A stretch of DNA of 64,000 nucleotides from Adiantum capillus-veneris. Lineage: Eukaryota; Streptophyta; Polypodiopsida; Polypodiales; Pteridaceae. Below the pieces are notes generated by a model. The model saw nothing but the letters and a program-made list of their open reading frames with translations. It was not told the origin of the DNA and made no database searches. Made by a program: the position numbers and the translations under genes. Of this stretch, positions 45,201 through 54,438 are shown in pieces (positions within the stretch are counted from its first letter, which is position 1; every line of letters begins with the position of its first letter). The stretch is taken from NCBI GenBank assembly GCA_014529385.2, contig CM043950.1, positions 83,398,843 to 83,462,842 on the forward strand, read 5' to 3'.

Positions 45201-47429
45201 CCAAGTTCCAAAACAAACATAGGAACAGGAGATGACCCCGTGTATATGAATGACCTCGAGGATGATTCAGATTCAGTCGAGACAATGGAGACTAGAACCA
45301 ATACCACAAAGGGAAAGACCGACAAGGAAAACCGTAACATGGAACCAAATGAAAACCGAATGAGAGAAAACCATAAGGAGCCTCTGAAAACACCACAAGT
45401 GTTTCCAAATCCAATCCAAGACCCCCAAGATAAACCGCAGGGGCAAAAAGGGAAGAATCGTAAAAAGAAGATTGGGACGTACCCAAACCCTGTAGACGAG
45501 ATTAAGCAGGTGAAACATCTAAGAGGTTTAGTGGAGGAGACTCAAAGGAAACTAGAACCAGAACCCATGCATGTAAAAATTCATGACACAGTGTTTCCCA
45601 CGCAAGTTCATCCACCCCACATGAACCATAGACCGTTAGCCATATCTAGTATCATCCAAGAAGGGAGTGAGGACAGGACATCAGAAAGTGAGCATACACC
45701 CTTCTTGTTGGAAAGGATGCTTAACGAAGGAATACCTGATCCCATTGAGGAATATGAGATTCCATCCTCACCAGTTCCTAGTGAAGGACCTACACCCTGC
45801 AAAACGCCAATGAATGTTGCCAAACTAGTGGACTTCATGTCTTCTGAGGTCCGAACCACGATCATAGCAAAGCTGTATGGAGATCCTGAGTTATTCCTTG
45901 CACTTCGAGCATTCCTTAACGGAGAGCTACGAACGGGATTACCGCAGTTTGCGCAACCAAATAGGCCTGACTCGATTATGATTGATGAGGAAAATCATGT
46001 GCAATCACTTGACTTAGATGGACACGAGTCTGTGATCGAGGTACCCATTAACGAATTAGGCCAGTATTTTGAAGGCGACGAGTCTAATGCGACCCTACCC
46101 ATCACTACCAAGGGATTAACTATAAAGGGAATTCTTGATGGTGGTGCGGGAGTTAGCATCGTTACAAAAGATTGTTGGGAATCCATGGGAAAACCCCGCC
46201 TCAGTGTTACTAACATTGTGGTAAAGATGGCAAATGGTACCATAGCCAAACCTATGGGGATGCTCAAGGATCTTAAGATCAAAGTTCTAGGACACAAGGT
46301 ACGACATACGTTCATTGTAATGGATTTCTCTAAACACCTTATGTCATATGAAATGATTTTAGGACGACCATTCATGAGGGAAGCACAAATGGTTCACGAT
46401 TGGTCTAAAAATCATGTCTATTTGCAATTCCAAGACTCTGTCCTTAGAGTGGATTTGGTGACTGGTAAGGTACACCCCTTAGGGAGTAAAACCATTATTG
46501 ATCATCGCTCTGACACCACAGTTCACTCGGCCCCACTACAATATTGTTACACTTGTAAGAAGGATACAGACATTGGCCAAGATTCTCCTTACATGGATGT
46601 GTTACCGGGTATGACGGAATCAGACAATGTGGATTGGGTCCACCTAGCATCAACCATAGACACTTGGGGAAATAGGGGGACGACCTGGGTAACACCTGAG
46701 GGGGATGAAATGCTTATACCCTTAAATATGCTACAAGCAATGCATATCGCTTCCGACAAGACTCATCCTAATGTGACGAAGAAAACATACAAGTGGGTCC
46801 CTAAAGCTTCTTTAGTGACCATATCTAATGCTAAAAAACAGAAGCCTTGTAAGAAACGTACCACTCGCTCCAAGAAAAGTAAGAAAATGTTGCGATGGAT
46901 CCCTAAACGACTATTGGAAGCCCAAGGCTACTATCAAGGAAATGATCAAATCTGGGTGCCAAAACGTAGATTGTGCTCTTACCTGTCACCTGACCCAAGT
47001 GAGCCCAATCCCGTAGCTCCAAAACAAATCAATGATCATGGAAAGAAAAAAATCACAGAATGCTACACACCCGCTCCCGAGCTAGTTTGGGTATCAAAGA
47101 AAGAACGATTTGTTCCACCTAGCTCAGGAACAGGGAAATCAAATGAAGCTTCTTGCTCTTCATGTAGTTCCTATACGCAAATAGAAGCTTCGACACAACC
47201 TCCACCTACCACTGTACATATCCATCCAAGCACGAAAGAGTTTGCACCTTCCGGGGTAAGTTCACCACCTATAACAACGTTGCAAATAAAATCCTGGGAG
47301 AGTACCTTACCACCCTTGCAGCTTGACGAGGCACCTAGGGTAATAGAAAACTACTGGCAAAAATCCTCACCTATTACCAATTGGAACAATTGGTTTCAAA
47401 GGGTGACAAGCTCATTTCAAACGGTATGA
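42249..47429 (+). CDS. Gag-protease polyprotein, 1726 aa, intact (element E)
   Basis: Starts at ATG 42249 with MHLRSGRVLEHEH and has no internal stop. Residues 1-430 are Ser/Pro-rich, with a Pro/Met-rich stretch near 340-425. The capsid fold is at about 455-620 (KFNGDEDARKHIEVFEQV, GKAGDWYRTL, FLKEYIREGV). Four zinc knuckles follow at about 685, 708, 861 and 898: CSICLGPHSTSEC, CNACGRYGHQAKDC, CYECGGPHRVAEC, CNRCGIDHLIAQC. A long Lys/Glu/Asn-rich linker spans 950-1150. The aspartic protease is at about 1275-1385 (GILDGGAGVSIVT, YEMILGRPFMREA). The C-terminus has four W-V/I-P/S-K motifs (about 1515, 1549, 1568, 1613). Gag would build the particle and protease would mature it. RT and integrase must come from another element. 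Confidence 0.92.
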   Translation: MHLRSGRVLEHEHIEGASVHTDTHYPSTISSRPSAGTQGSTTQDPKIAASDSSSDSEIMEAYPTQNTEREGHAPPEAPQPSTSMFSRFMETLGRATRSEPDADEAREGGGEVESPFTSHVDPTPPKSVHVDILPTSYQEGPVELPPSEVPSRVPLVTSKTMGSNIASTSQETVNTSTLEGLFINNHWTYDLHTEVLTDLHSGHAYHVGWIEIVQSTSSATSIEDQQKMIYNVIHGIIQSERQNRGVNILSTGPMRFLDTSKAQQPTLSQMETPLMSPMDPSYVISPGVSMQSEPPSENFSFPNLAQPSIKENTVLTPGISLIENVPMTSTVSAVPLPSVVVPNMGPRPYVPLAPYAHMAPTPPIVPLAYAPRVPLPSSYPSGPMPGYVPYPASSTHMPRPVPVPLPHMIPRVPPPALPPHIGDLAAFAQTIGRSIAENMRHASDREPRSKAVQIAKLTQKFNGDEDARKHIEVFEQVCDSLGERNELHKCNALSLTLSGKAGDWYRTLRVDEKTIYPTLRRLFLKEYIREGVLWGVASQLQKAERKEGESVRDFISRLKHLNSRCPVNECFNNNQLLDRFIRGLRNEGIYNGLVIRGITTWEDVTANAIQLEDNLMIAGMRVSTDTRSTSSQAIEYEPMTAKPIANEPKVFETFLTDLTKAIQESLKDNRPPQNSHMYPRREQQWCSICLGPHSTSECPTFRVKFNGTCNACGRYGHQAKDCLMIKRMMANRPPVAWTDAPRAPVLMPTPPVEQLPQHMVPRPQNVVQATPLPPPVLGPQPPHPRVAPMNQVGCEPSNAYADGCEEEIDTSIAYGLDTLEECPIYYMEDCWGQVKPVYQAVALASRGQNINTQARRPPLQCYECGGPHRVAECPIRLQKNAAEMQMNQGSTSAMPILTCNRCGIDHLIAQCPYNPNAPKITPLNLVEIASVTSPIPPVAPAYAITRSMLQGPGHILEERDTASIIQAKKKKTRRKKSQNTENSKPSSKTNIGTGDDPVYMNDLEDDSDSVETMETRTNTTKGKTDKENRNMEPNENRMRENHKEPLKTPQVFPNPIQDPQDKPQGQKGKNRKKKIGTYPNPVDEIKQVKHLRGLVEETQRKLEPEPMHVKIHDTVFPTQVHPPHMNHRPLAISSIIQEGSEDRTSESEHTPFLLERMLNEGIPDPIEEYEIPSSPVPSEGPTPCKTPMNVAKLVDFMSSEVRTTIIAKLYGDPELFLALRAFLNGELRTGLPQFAQPNRPDSIMIDEENHVQSLDLDGHESVIEVPINELGQYFEGDESNATLPITTKGLTIKGILDGGAGVSIVTKDCWESMGKPRLSVTNIVVKMANGTIAKPMGMLKDLKIKVLGHKVRHTFIVMDFSKHLMSYEMILGRPFMREAQMVHDWSKNHVYLQFQDSVLRVDLVTGKVHPLGSKTIIDHRSDTTVHSAPLQYCYTCKKDTDIGQDSPYMDVLPGMTESDNVDWVHLASTIDTWGNRGTTWVTPEGDEMLIPLNMLQAMHIASDKTHPNVTKKTYKWVPKASLVTISNAKKQKPCKKRTTRSKKSKKMLRWIPKRLLEAQGYYQGNDQIWVPKRRLCSYLSPDPSEPNPVAPKQINDHGKKKITECYTPAPELVWVSKKERFVPPSSGTGKSNEASCSSCSSYTQIEASTQPPPTTVHIHPSTKEFAPSGVSSPPITTLQIKSWESTLPPLQLDEAPRVIENYWQKSSPITNWNNWFQRVTSSFQTV

Positions 47430-47711
47430 TCTACCCAAGGAAGGGGGGAGTGTTTGCTGATAGTCATCATTCATTTGTTTCCCTCTCAACCTTTTTCCCT
47501 GACCTCTCAATCTCCGATCTTAGGGAATGTATATATATAGCCTTATACTCACAAAAAAACAAAAATAGTAAAGAGCAAGAGCGCCTAGCAATGAGATAGC
47601 ACCCTATCAGATCTTACATATAAGTCTAAATTCACCGTGTCAATTCAAGCAACACACAAAAACAACTCTTATGTTTCAATGGCCTAACCAAATCTATCTG
47701 TCTTGTCAGAA

Positions 47712-48134
47712 ATGGCTACTTCACCAGAGGCATGCACTTCTATTTTTGATGAAAGGTACCCCTTGTCTTTTCAACAAGTGTTCTACGTATGCTACCCTAT
47801 ACTTTCTTGCGAATGGGATTTGATAGAGAGCCTTGCATGTGAGAGAAATTTTGAGGAGTTAGAATGGCTGATACGTCTATGGCTAACTAGTGATCCCTAC
47901 CCAGTAGCGAATGTGTCTCCAATGGCACATGCTTATTCTTTTGCACAAGATGAGTATCCACGCATCACGAGGTTCTTGATTAGCATGCTTGCACAAGAGG
48001 ATGATGAAGAGGAACCAATAGAGACCGAGGAAGACTATGGCCTCACGGACAACGATTTTATTTATCTAGATGATGAGGATAGAGGCCTAGCCTTAGGGTG
48101 GCCACCCGGTTTATATAATATCCTCTTTCCTTGA
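47712..48134 (+). CDS. Small acidic protein of unknown function, 140 aa (element E)
   Basis: ATG 47712 in context AGAAATGGC, TGA 48132-48134. It lies 282 bp after the Gag-protease stop. The predicted protein is acidic, with an N-terminal part rich in aromatic residues (RYPLSFQQVFYVCYPIL), a Trp/Leu-rich centre (ELEWLIRLWLTSD), and an acidic run (EDDEEEPIETEEDYG) followed by DDEDRGLALGWPPG. No signal peptide, transmembrane segment or known domain recognised. The intact frame in a young element suggests it is expressed. It would probably need a spliced or internal-start message, which the sequence does not show clearly. Confidence 0.55.
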   Translation: MATSPEACTSIFDERYPLSFQQVFYVCYPILSCEWDLIESLACERNFEELEWLIRLWLTSDPYPVANVSPMAHAYSFAQDEYPRITRFLISMLAQEDDEEEPIETEEDYGLTDNDFIYLDDEDRGLALGWPPGLYNILFP

Positions 48135-49484
48135 TTCTAAAAGGGGTGACAGATAGGTAGGTTAGGGGTCTAGATTGTGTTTTGAGTTTGTTTTTTAGGA
48201 GTTTTAATTTTTCCCACTGATGTGCCTCCTGGAGGTATTCCTTTTGTTTCCTAGTGTGTACAGGAGCGTGTTGCTATTGATAGGATTTGGACCTTCATGG
48301 AACCTTTCTCTCGTTCACACTTCAAATCAAGCGTGACCATCGACACAAACAGGTGTTTCTTGTCCATTAGCATTGCCTTTATCTTTTTGCATCCATGTTT
48401 GTCTGCTTTGATTGTGATTGGTAGCATACTATTCAGCTCATTGGCTTAGTATCAAACATTTAATTCAATGTAATGTTTTGTCATAATCACTTGTCTAGGT
48501 TTAAAAATCAAGCAATCCGACTAAGCTAGTTTGACCAAGCTAGGTATTAGAAATCTTCTCTTAATACCATGGGGAATGCCTTCCTAATAAGCAATGGTTA
48601 CTTAGGTTCTTAATCCGATTTAGGCAGCATTGTATGAAATGTACTAGGGCTTTCTAGTGGGCTTAACCCTATTGACCTTTAGCGTAAGTATTATAAAGGG
48701 AGTTTACTAATGTGATGAGCCTGGGGAGGGTAACAGTGTTATATGACCCCCCAAAGTTACAAAATTAAAATGATGAAAATGAAAAAACAAAAAATCAAAG
48801 TGCCACAATGTAAAATTTTAAGCTGGAAGAGAAATCTCAGCTTGATTTGGTACTTCACTCACATGTATCGCCTATGGTACTAGAGCCCTAGAGGTTCCCA
48901 GTGTGGGCGCTTTTCCTTGAAAAGCAAAAAACCCAAGGCATACAAAATAAGCACACACATCATAATTGAATCACTGTGAAAAGACCTTGGGGGGTCAAAG
49001 AAAAAGTAATCAGCCAGGCGATGATTTCATGAGAAATTCCTTTTATGGTAGCTTAACTACAAGGTTTTCTAGATATAGCCTCTAGTCAGCCCTTGAACAT
49101 GAATACTTGGCTCTCGCGATTAAACAACTTAATTGACCACAGAAAATTAAGAAGCTTACCCATGGTATTAATATTCGATCTCTAGTGCTTTTCGACCGTT
49201 AAATTAGCGACCCCAGACTTGTTTAATTTTCTACCTTTACATCTGTTTATGCATTTGATTACATTGCAATTTAATGTTCATTGCTATCAAATTGTTTGAA
49301 ATTCTTTGACCAATCAATGTGTCTACCTAAAACTGCATATGCTTTTTAAGAGAATGCAATTACTGTGCCAATGTTGTTTGATTTTGCAGTGACTGAAGAA
49401 GGCTAAGGACATTCATCTCAAATGCTCTTCCACCTCGACGAACCAGCTTCAACTCAATAGCTTCCGAGGACGGAATCTACATCA
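48135..49484 (+). other. Non-coding 3' region of element E
   Basis: 1.35 kb without a meaningful reading frame on either strand. It may contain packaging or 3' processing signals; none is recognisable. Confidence 0.6.
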
Positions 49485-49496
49485 GGAAGGGGGGCA
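49485..49496 (+). other. Polypurine tract of element E
   Basis: AGGAAGGGGGGCA directly precedes the 3' LTR TG. Confidence 0.8.
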
Positions 49497-49790
49497 TGTT
49501 AACCCTCACGGCTCACGGACACCCCATCACCTACGACGGACGTGTATTATGTATGATTTAGAGTCAGGTACCGGGCTTGTCGGTCCAATAGGGAAAGGTA
49601 GAGTGATCGTCGATGAGAGGCGCACTTTAACTTGGACATTCAAGGGATTAGTTGGTTAAGCATGGGCGCCCAAGTGTGAATGGGGTGAGCTCCTATAAAA
49701 GCCAACTAAACCTAATTTTTACTCATTCTCTCATTTGTGCAATTGAAGAGTGCTCTTGCTCCATCTCCATCTTCTTCTTCTTCACCTCCT

Positions 49791-49822
<32 letters not shown>

Positions 49823-50073
49823 GGAGAGTGTGTGTGCGATCGAGCATTACGAAGGCACGACGGCGGCGAAGCGGTTGAGCGCGGCACGACTGCAGATTCT
49901 TCTTCATCGCGGCGAGGAATCCACCACGAAGGCGAGCGTAGAGCGGTGAGTGACACACCCTTTGTTTTCTTGAGCTTGCTAGTTTAGGCTTGTTGTGTGC
50001 TTGGAGCCGTCTGTGGCTTGCACACGGTGTATTGGCAAGTCCCTTGCTTCGACAGTGCGGCAAGGAGCGCACA
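49497..50073 (+). repeat. 3' LTR of element E (577 bp)
   Basis: Differs from the 5' LTR by two substitutions seen by eye (GCAGCTTC to GCAGATTC; GGCTCGCA to GGCTTGCA) and by microsatellite length. TATA at 49694-49700. Followed by GGTTG. Confidence 0.96.
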
Positions 50074-50078
50074 GGTTG

Positions 50079-50678
50079 TAGCACCTCTTCTTGGTCTTCA
50101 ACTTCGGGAGGGTCTTCAATAATTGGTTCAGTTGGTGGCTCTCCTTTGTAGGGCTTAAGTAGGCTTACATGAAAGGCATTGTGTATGACCCAATGGTTGG
50201 GAAACTTGAGTTAATAATCCATCTCATTGATGGGCTTCAAGATTTGGAAAGGACCATAGTATCTTTTTGCTAGTTTAGCATAATACTTTTGATGGCCCGT
50301 AGGATTTTTTCCCGTCGTTTGCCTTAATCGAGCCTTAGGAAACTTGAGTAATACCCAATCATTTTCTTTGAACATTAAGGCTCTTCTGTGCTTATCAGCA
50401 ACAGCTTTTTGCCTTTGTTGAGAGATGGATATAGCCTCCCTAATCTTTTGATAAGATTCTTGTAGGTCACGGCTATACTCATTGGCGGAGAAGATCTTCC
50501 CATGTACTTTGAGTAGCAAGGGACTTTTAGGTCTTCCCTCAATGATCTCAAAAGGTGCTTTTCCTGTAGAAGTATGTACATTATTATTGTAGGCATACTC
50601 TACAAGAGGTAAGTACGTTTTCCATTGTGAGCGTTGATCTACTTCGGTAACATAAGTCTTGAGTAGATCGAGTATCAT
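50079..50678 (-). pseudogene. Integrase C-terminal part (element D)
   Basis: Minus strand 50678-50211: LPLVEYAYNNNVHTSTGKAP, FEIIEGRPKSPLLL, then the GPF-type region KRYYGPFQILKPI. A TAA where Gln is expected follows at about 50208; the frame then continues (HNAFHVSLLKPYKG) up to the E insertion at 50074 and resumes in the chromodomain at 40843. Confidence 0.85.
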
Positions 50679-50696
50679 AAGATTGGCTATCTCACT

Positions 50697-51527
50697 TTAG
50701 CCATCCGTTTGTGGGTGATAGGCCGAAGAGAAACTCAATCTTGTTCCTAGATTTTCAAAGAGACCTTTCCAGAAATTACTGGTCATTCTAGGATCTCTAT
50801 CTGACACGATGGATGTGGGTAATCCATGGTGCTTGAAAATATGAGATATGAAGAGAGCTGCCATTTGATGTGCCTTAATAGTATTTTTGACAGGAATAAA
50901 ATGTGCTTGCTTGCTAAACCTGCCAACTATTGTCCATATTCCTGTATTCCCATGGATAGGCTTGGGTAATCCAAAGATGAAATCCATGGATATACTCTCC
51001 CATGGTGAATTTGGGATAGGCAATGGCTGGAGTAATCTAGGTTGCTTCCCTCTATCATACTTGGTCTTTTGGTATACTACACATTTTGAAACATACTCTT
51101 GTATGTCCACTTTCATGGTAGGCCAATAGAAGTTTGTCTCTACTCCTCGAAGAGTAGGTTGAATACCTCTATGCCCCGCATATGAAGGAGCATGGGATCC
51201 ATACATAACTTTCTCACGAAGGGAATGCGTAACACATAGCCTATTGCCGTGGAGAAGATAACCATCCTGCAAGGTGAATGGTTCCTCTTTCTTCCCCAAA
51301 GCAAGGTCTGACATTATGTCTCTAAAGTAGGGGCCAGTAGCATACTCATCTATCATAGAGGATAGATCATTGTAAGTAGCTAGAGACACTGCATTAACTT
51401 TGGGTCGTCGTGAAAGTGCATCAGCCACTTTATTGTGCTTACCAGCTATGTGAGCAATATGGAAATTAAATTGCGAAAGAAAATTTGCCCACCTCATTTG
51501 TTTGTCAGAAAGCTTGGTTTGCATCAT
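50697..51527 (-). pseudogene. RNase H end and integrase core (element D)
   Basis: Starts with HIAGKHNKVADALSRRP (RNase H end). The zinc domain is damaged: YAGHRGIQPTLR keeps a His, but the CxxC reads KCVVYQK. The core has SISMDFIFGLPK, IVSDRDPRMTSNFW and AYHPQTDG. It halts at TAA 50698-50700, where Gln of the usual TDGQ motif would be. Together with the stop near 50208 this fits C-to-T decay. Confidence 0.87.
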
Positions 51528-52268
51528 GAAATACTTGAGACTTTGGTGGTCGGTTCATAGGATAAATGGAGTCCCCAATAGGTAGTGCTTCCATGTGTCT
51601 AGGGCATGTAGAACAGCTAAAAGCTCTTTCTCATAAATGCCCAAGACTCGTTCATCAATATTGAGCCTTCCGCTCTCATATGCTATGGCATGCCCTTCTT
51701 AAAGCAAAACTGCTCCAAGGCAATCACTACAAGCATCACATTGGACCTCAAATGGCTTTGAGAGATCTGGAAGCATGAGGACTGGTTGGGAAGTAAGCTT
51801 CTCTCTGAGATTTTCAAAAGAATTTTGCTCCTTAGCAGTCCATACAAACTTAATTTTCTTCTTAGTTAAGTCGTGTAGTGGTCCTGCTACTTGAGAGAAT
51901 TTTGCTACAAAGCGTCTATAGTATGCGCACATACCAACAAAGCTTCTTAGCTCATGCAGATTTCTTGGGTTAGGCCATGCTTTTATTACCTCTAACTTTG
52001 ATGGATCCATTCGGATACCATCTTTAGAGATAATATGACCTAGGTATTGAATCTCTTGAAGGAAGAATTCGCTTTTCTTTTGGTTAAGAAAAAGCTTGTT
52101 CTCCCTCAATGCTTGAAAAATCACTTGGAGATGTTTCTTATGTTCCTCCAAAGACTTGGAGTAGATGATGATATCATCAAAGAACACTCCAGTGAATTTG
52201 CGGTATGTGGGTGAAGTTCTTTCCCTGTAGGTGAAGTAGATTTTCCTTTCAATGATATCATCAAACAA
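51528..52268 (-). pseudogene. Truncated RT (second half) and RNase H (element D)
   Basis: 52220-51699 begins just before the polymerase box (GVFFDDIIIYS) and runs through LGHIISKDGIRMDP, the connection and the RNase H start (CDACSDCLGAVL). Positions 51698-51528 continue RNase H with two stops, one at an expected Arg before TDHQSLKYF. The fingers and first palm motifs of RT are absent: the sequence passes from protease directly to the polymerase box. Confidence 0.85.
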
Positions 52269-52302
52269 TTCTTTCCCCTGTAGGTGAAGTAGATTTTCCT
52301 TT
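52228..52302. repeat. Short direct repeat flanking the RT deletion in element D
   Basis: CCCTGTAGGTGAAGTAGATT is present at about 52226-52245 and again at about 52271-52290, about 45 bp apart. It lies exactly where the RT N-terminal half is missing. Confidence 0.75.
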
Positions 52303-52959
52303 CAGGGAACTTCATGTTGGCAGCCATGCGATCAAACCATGGTGCCCCTAGGATAACATCCTCATGTTGGAGAGGAGAGATGAAGAAGTCTTCATTGTCG
52401 ACATAGCTTTGGACATGAAGCCTCAACTTCCCAATCAAAGGAGTAACAGAGGCTTGTTGTCCCTTGAAAGCTGCATCAGCCACTACTATATCTCCCATCT
52501 CAAAAGCTTGAATGCCCAACTTGGTGGCCAACTCCGTTGATATGAAGTTGAGAGTAGAGCTAGGGTCAAACAAGATGAAGGCATCATGCTCTCTTACCTT
52601 TCCCCAAGCATAGGAAAGTGATGATCCTTTGCAATGAGCATCCTCTTTTGGAGCTTCGATGGTGGAAGCCCTAGGAGTCTCATTGCGAGTATTCTTCTTG
52701 GGGCAAGAACGATAGCCATTTCCTTGCTCCCCACACTTGAAACACTTATGGTCCTTGCAAAAAGCTTCAAGATCTTCAGGAGAGAGTTTGTTTTTACCTT
52801 TGTACACTCCCTTCTCCTTGGACCGATTGTTGTTGTTGTTGGAATTGACATGGGAAGTATTTTGAACATTGGTTTTCCCCTTTGCATCATTTTTGTCTTT
52901 GTTTTCCATGGGCTTGACATTACATCTAGCCCCTTGATGGAAATTGATGCGTTAAGCAA
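52290..52959 (-). pseudogene. Zinc knuckle and aspartic protease (element D)
   Basis: Minus strand: an Asn-rich run, LSPEDLEAFCKDHKCFKCGEQ with a zinc knuckle in which the His is Asn (CFKCGEQGNGYRSC), then the protease. Its active-site loop reads ILFDPSSTLNFIS, then VILGAPWFDRMAANM. The same segment occurs as fragment K at 59165-59628, where the loop reads DPGST. Confidence 0.85.
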
Positions 52960-53223
52960 CCATGGTGTGATGAATTACTTCGCTAATAGTACCAGGCCAT
53001 TGAGAGTTGATGTATTCGGCCATCTCTTCAGGTAATCCCGCACAGAATTGTTGTCTTTGCTTGGCAAAGTCTATCTTTTGAAAGACAGTAGCCTTGAGAT
53101 GTAAATCCCAAAACTTGTCTACATATTTGTGGATAGCTCATGGGAGAGGAGCTTCAAGCTACGCCATTCGGTAAGCACTTTGTCCTTTGCATCGCTTGCA
53201 AGGAATTGCTTCATGATGGAAAC

Positions 53224-54000
53224 TCATAGAGTTTTCCATGTCTTTGGGGCTTCCCCATTTCCACAAAGGCTAGCCCACCATTGACGAGCTGATTTTTGGA
53301 AGTGCATAGCTACATGGCGTAGCTTGGAGAACTCTATGAAGACCTCATCTCCAAAGGCCGCATCAAATTGCTGGATGAAGGCCAACACTTTGTTGGTACC
53401 ACCGAAGGTGCCATCATAGGTGAAAAAATAGATACTCTTTCCTCCTTCCTTGAACTTCTTTAGCTTTTGTGACCTTCGCCATGCAGGAAATGATTTGCGA
53501 TGTCCTCCCCTCTGGTATTCTTTAGGAGAATAGCCATAACTTTCGTCAGAAGAGGAGGAAGGTGAAGAAGAAGGAGAAGAGGGTGACCTCTTCCTTGCCC
53601 TTTTCTTCCTTTGTTTCCTCTCTTGCCTTTCAGAGTGATGAGGAGAAGGACTATGTGTTGATCTTTTCCTCTTGGGAGGAGTGGGCGATCGTCTAGACTG
53701 CCGTCTTTGTGGAGCCACATCTTTAGAGGAACTTAAACTTTCATTGCTTTCTTGCTCTTTGGATTACTCCTCTCGAATGGGGGAGAGTCTTCTTTTGGGG
53801 GTCTCTTGAAGAGGCCTCCTAAGCTCTCTCTCCTCTTGGAGAGGAAGGGAAATTCCATAAGCACGAAGTTGTTGAGTAACTTCGTCTTGCAAAGAAGAGT
53901 TGCCCATAGCTTGCTGCAACCTAGTGACGAGATAATTCACAAACATAGGAGCATCATCATTAGCACCTTCATGTGCAAAATCAAAGCTATCAATGTTCAT
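53224..54000 (-). pseudogene. Gag capsid region (element D)
   Basis: The likely start is ATG 54000 (MNIDSFDFAHEGAND). A TAA at 53761-53763 interrupts, and the same frame resumes with a strongly basic Arg/Lys/Ser stretch (53718-53560) and then FTYDGTFGGTNKVLAFIQQF and AMHFQKSARQWWASL, the capsid core. It ends at a stop at 53224; Gag sequence continues in other frames to 52960. Confidence 0.75.
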
Positions 54001-54425
54001 TCTACTCTCTTGATTATTGTCAACAATGTTAACAAAATTTATGTATGTACTTAGTGCATGCTTTGGCAATTCAAAACCTTAGTTGCCACTCCTCTAAGCC
54101 TTTGAAAATCCACTCTTAAGTATCTACACCCACGGCTAGAAGTGGTTAATTATAGAGAGTAGAGGAGTAGGTCTAACATAGCAGAGTTGCCGAGGGCTAG
54201 CTCCTTTCGGACTTCTTATGGCTCAATAATGGTAAATACGTAGGCAAGTCTAAAAAGAATCCATTATTAAGTCCAAACCTACAAGGTGTGCACCATCCCA
54301 CATAGTGGGCTCAACAAAACCGATAATAGATCCCAGTTCCACTTACCCTATTATAATTAACAACATCAACCATTTATAGTCTACTTAAGAACCTCTCTTC
54401 TTAAGCAAGAAAAGATAAACCAAAT
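54001..54425 (-). other. Leader of element D
   Basis: Between primer site and gag; no coding potential or special structure seen. Confidence 0.5.
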
Positions 54426-54437
54426 GCTCTGATACCA
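54426..54437 (-). other. Primer-binding site of element D (tRNA-iMet)
   Basis: TGGTATCAGAGC on the minus strand, one base after the LTR, the standard match to initiator tRNA-Met. Confidence 0.9.
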
Positions 54438-54438
54438 A

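Larger units (their letters stand above)
40844..50073 (+). mobile_element. Element E: young Gag-protease-only (non-autonomous) LTR retrotransposon
   Basis: Complete: 575/577 bp LTRs, tRNA-Asp-type primer site, intact 1726-codon ORF, a 140-codon second ORF, 1.35 kb non-coding, polypurine tract, perfect GGTTG duplication. Length 9230 bp. No RT, RNase H or integrase is present on either strand. The LTRs differ by about two substitutions plus microsatellite length, so insertion was recent. The architecture fits the class of terminal-repeat elements that keep only Gag (TR-GAG type), with a protease in addition. Confidence 0.93.

Noticed and set aside
42320-46695. Minus-strand frames of 60-157 codons inside the E ORF
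   Set aside because: Shadows of the long intact plus-strand Gag-protease frame.
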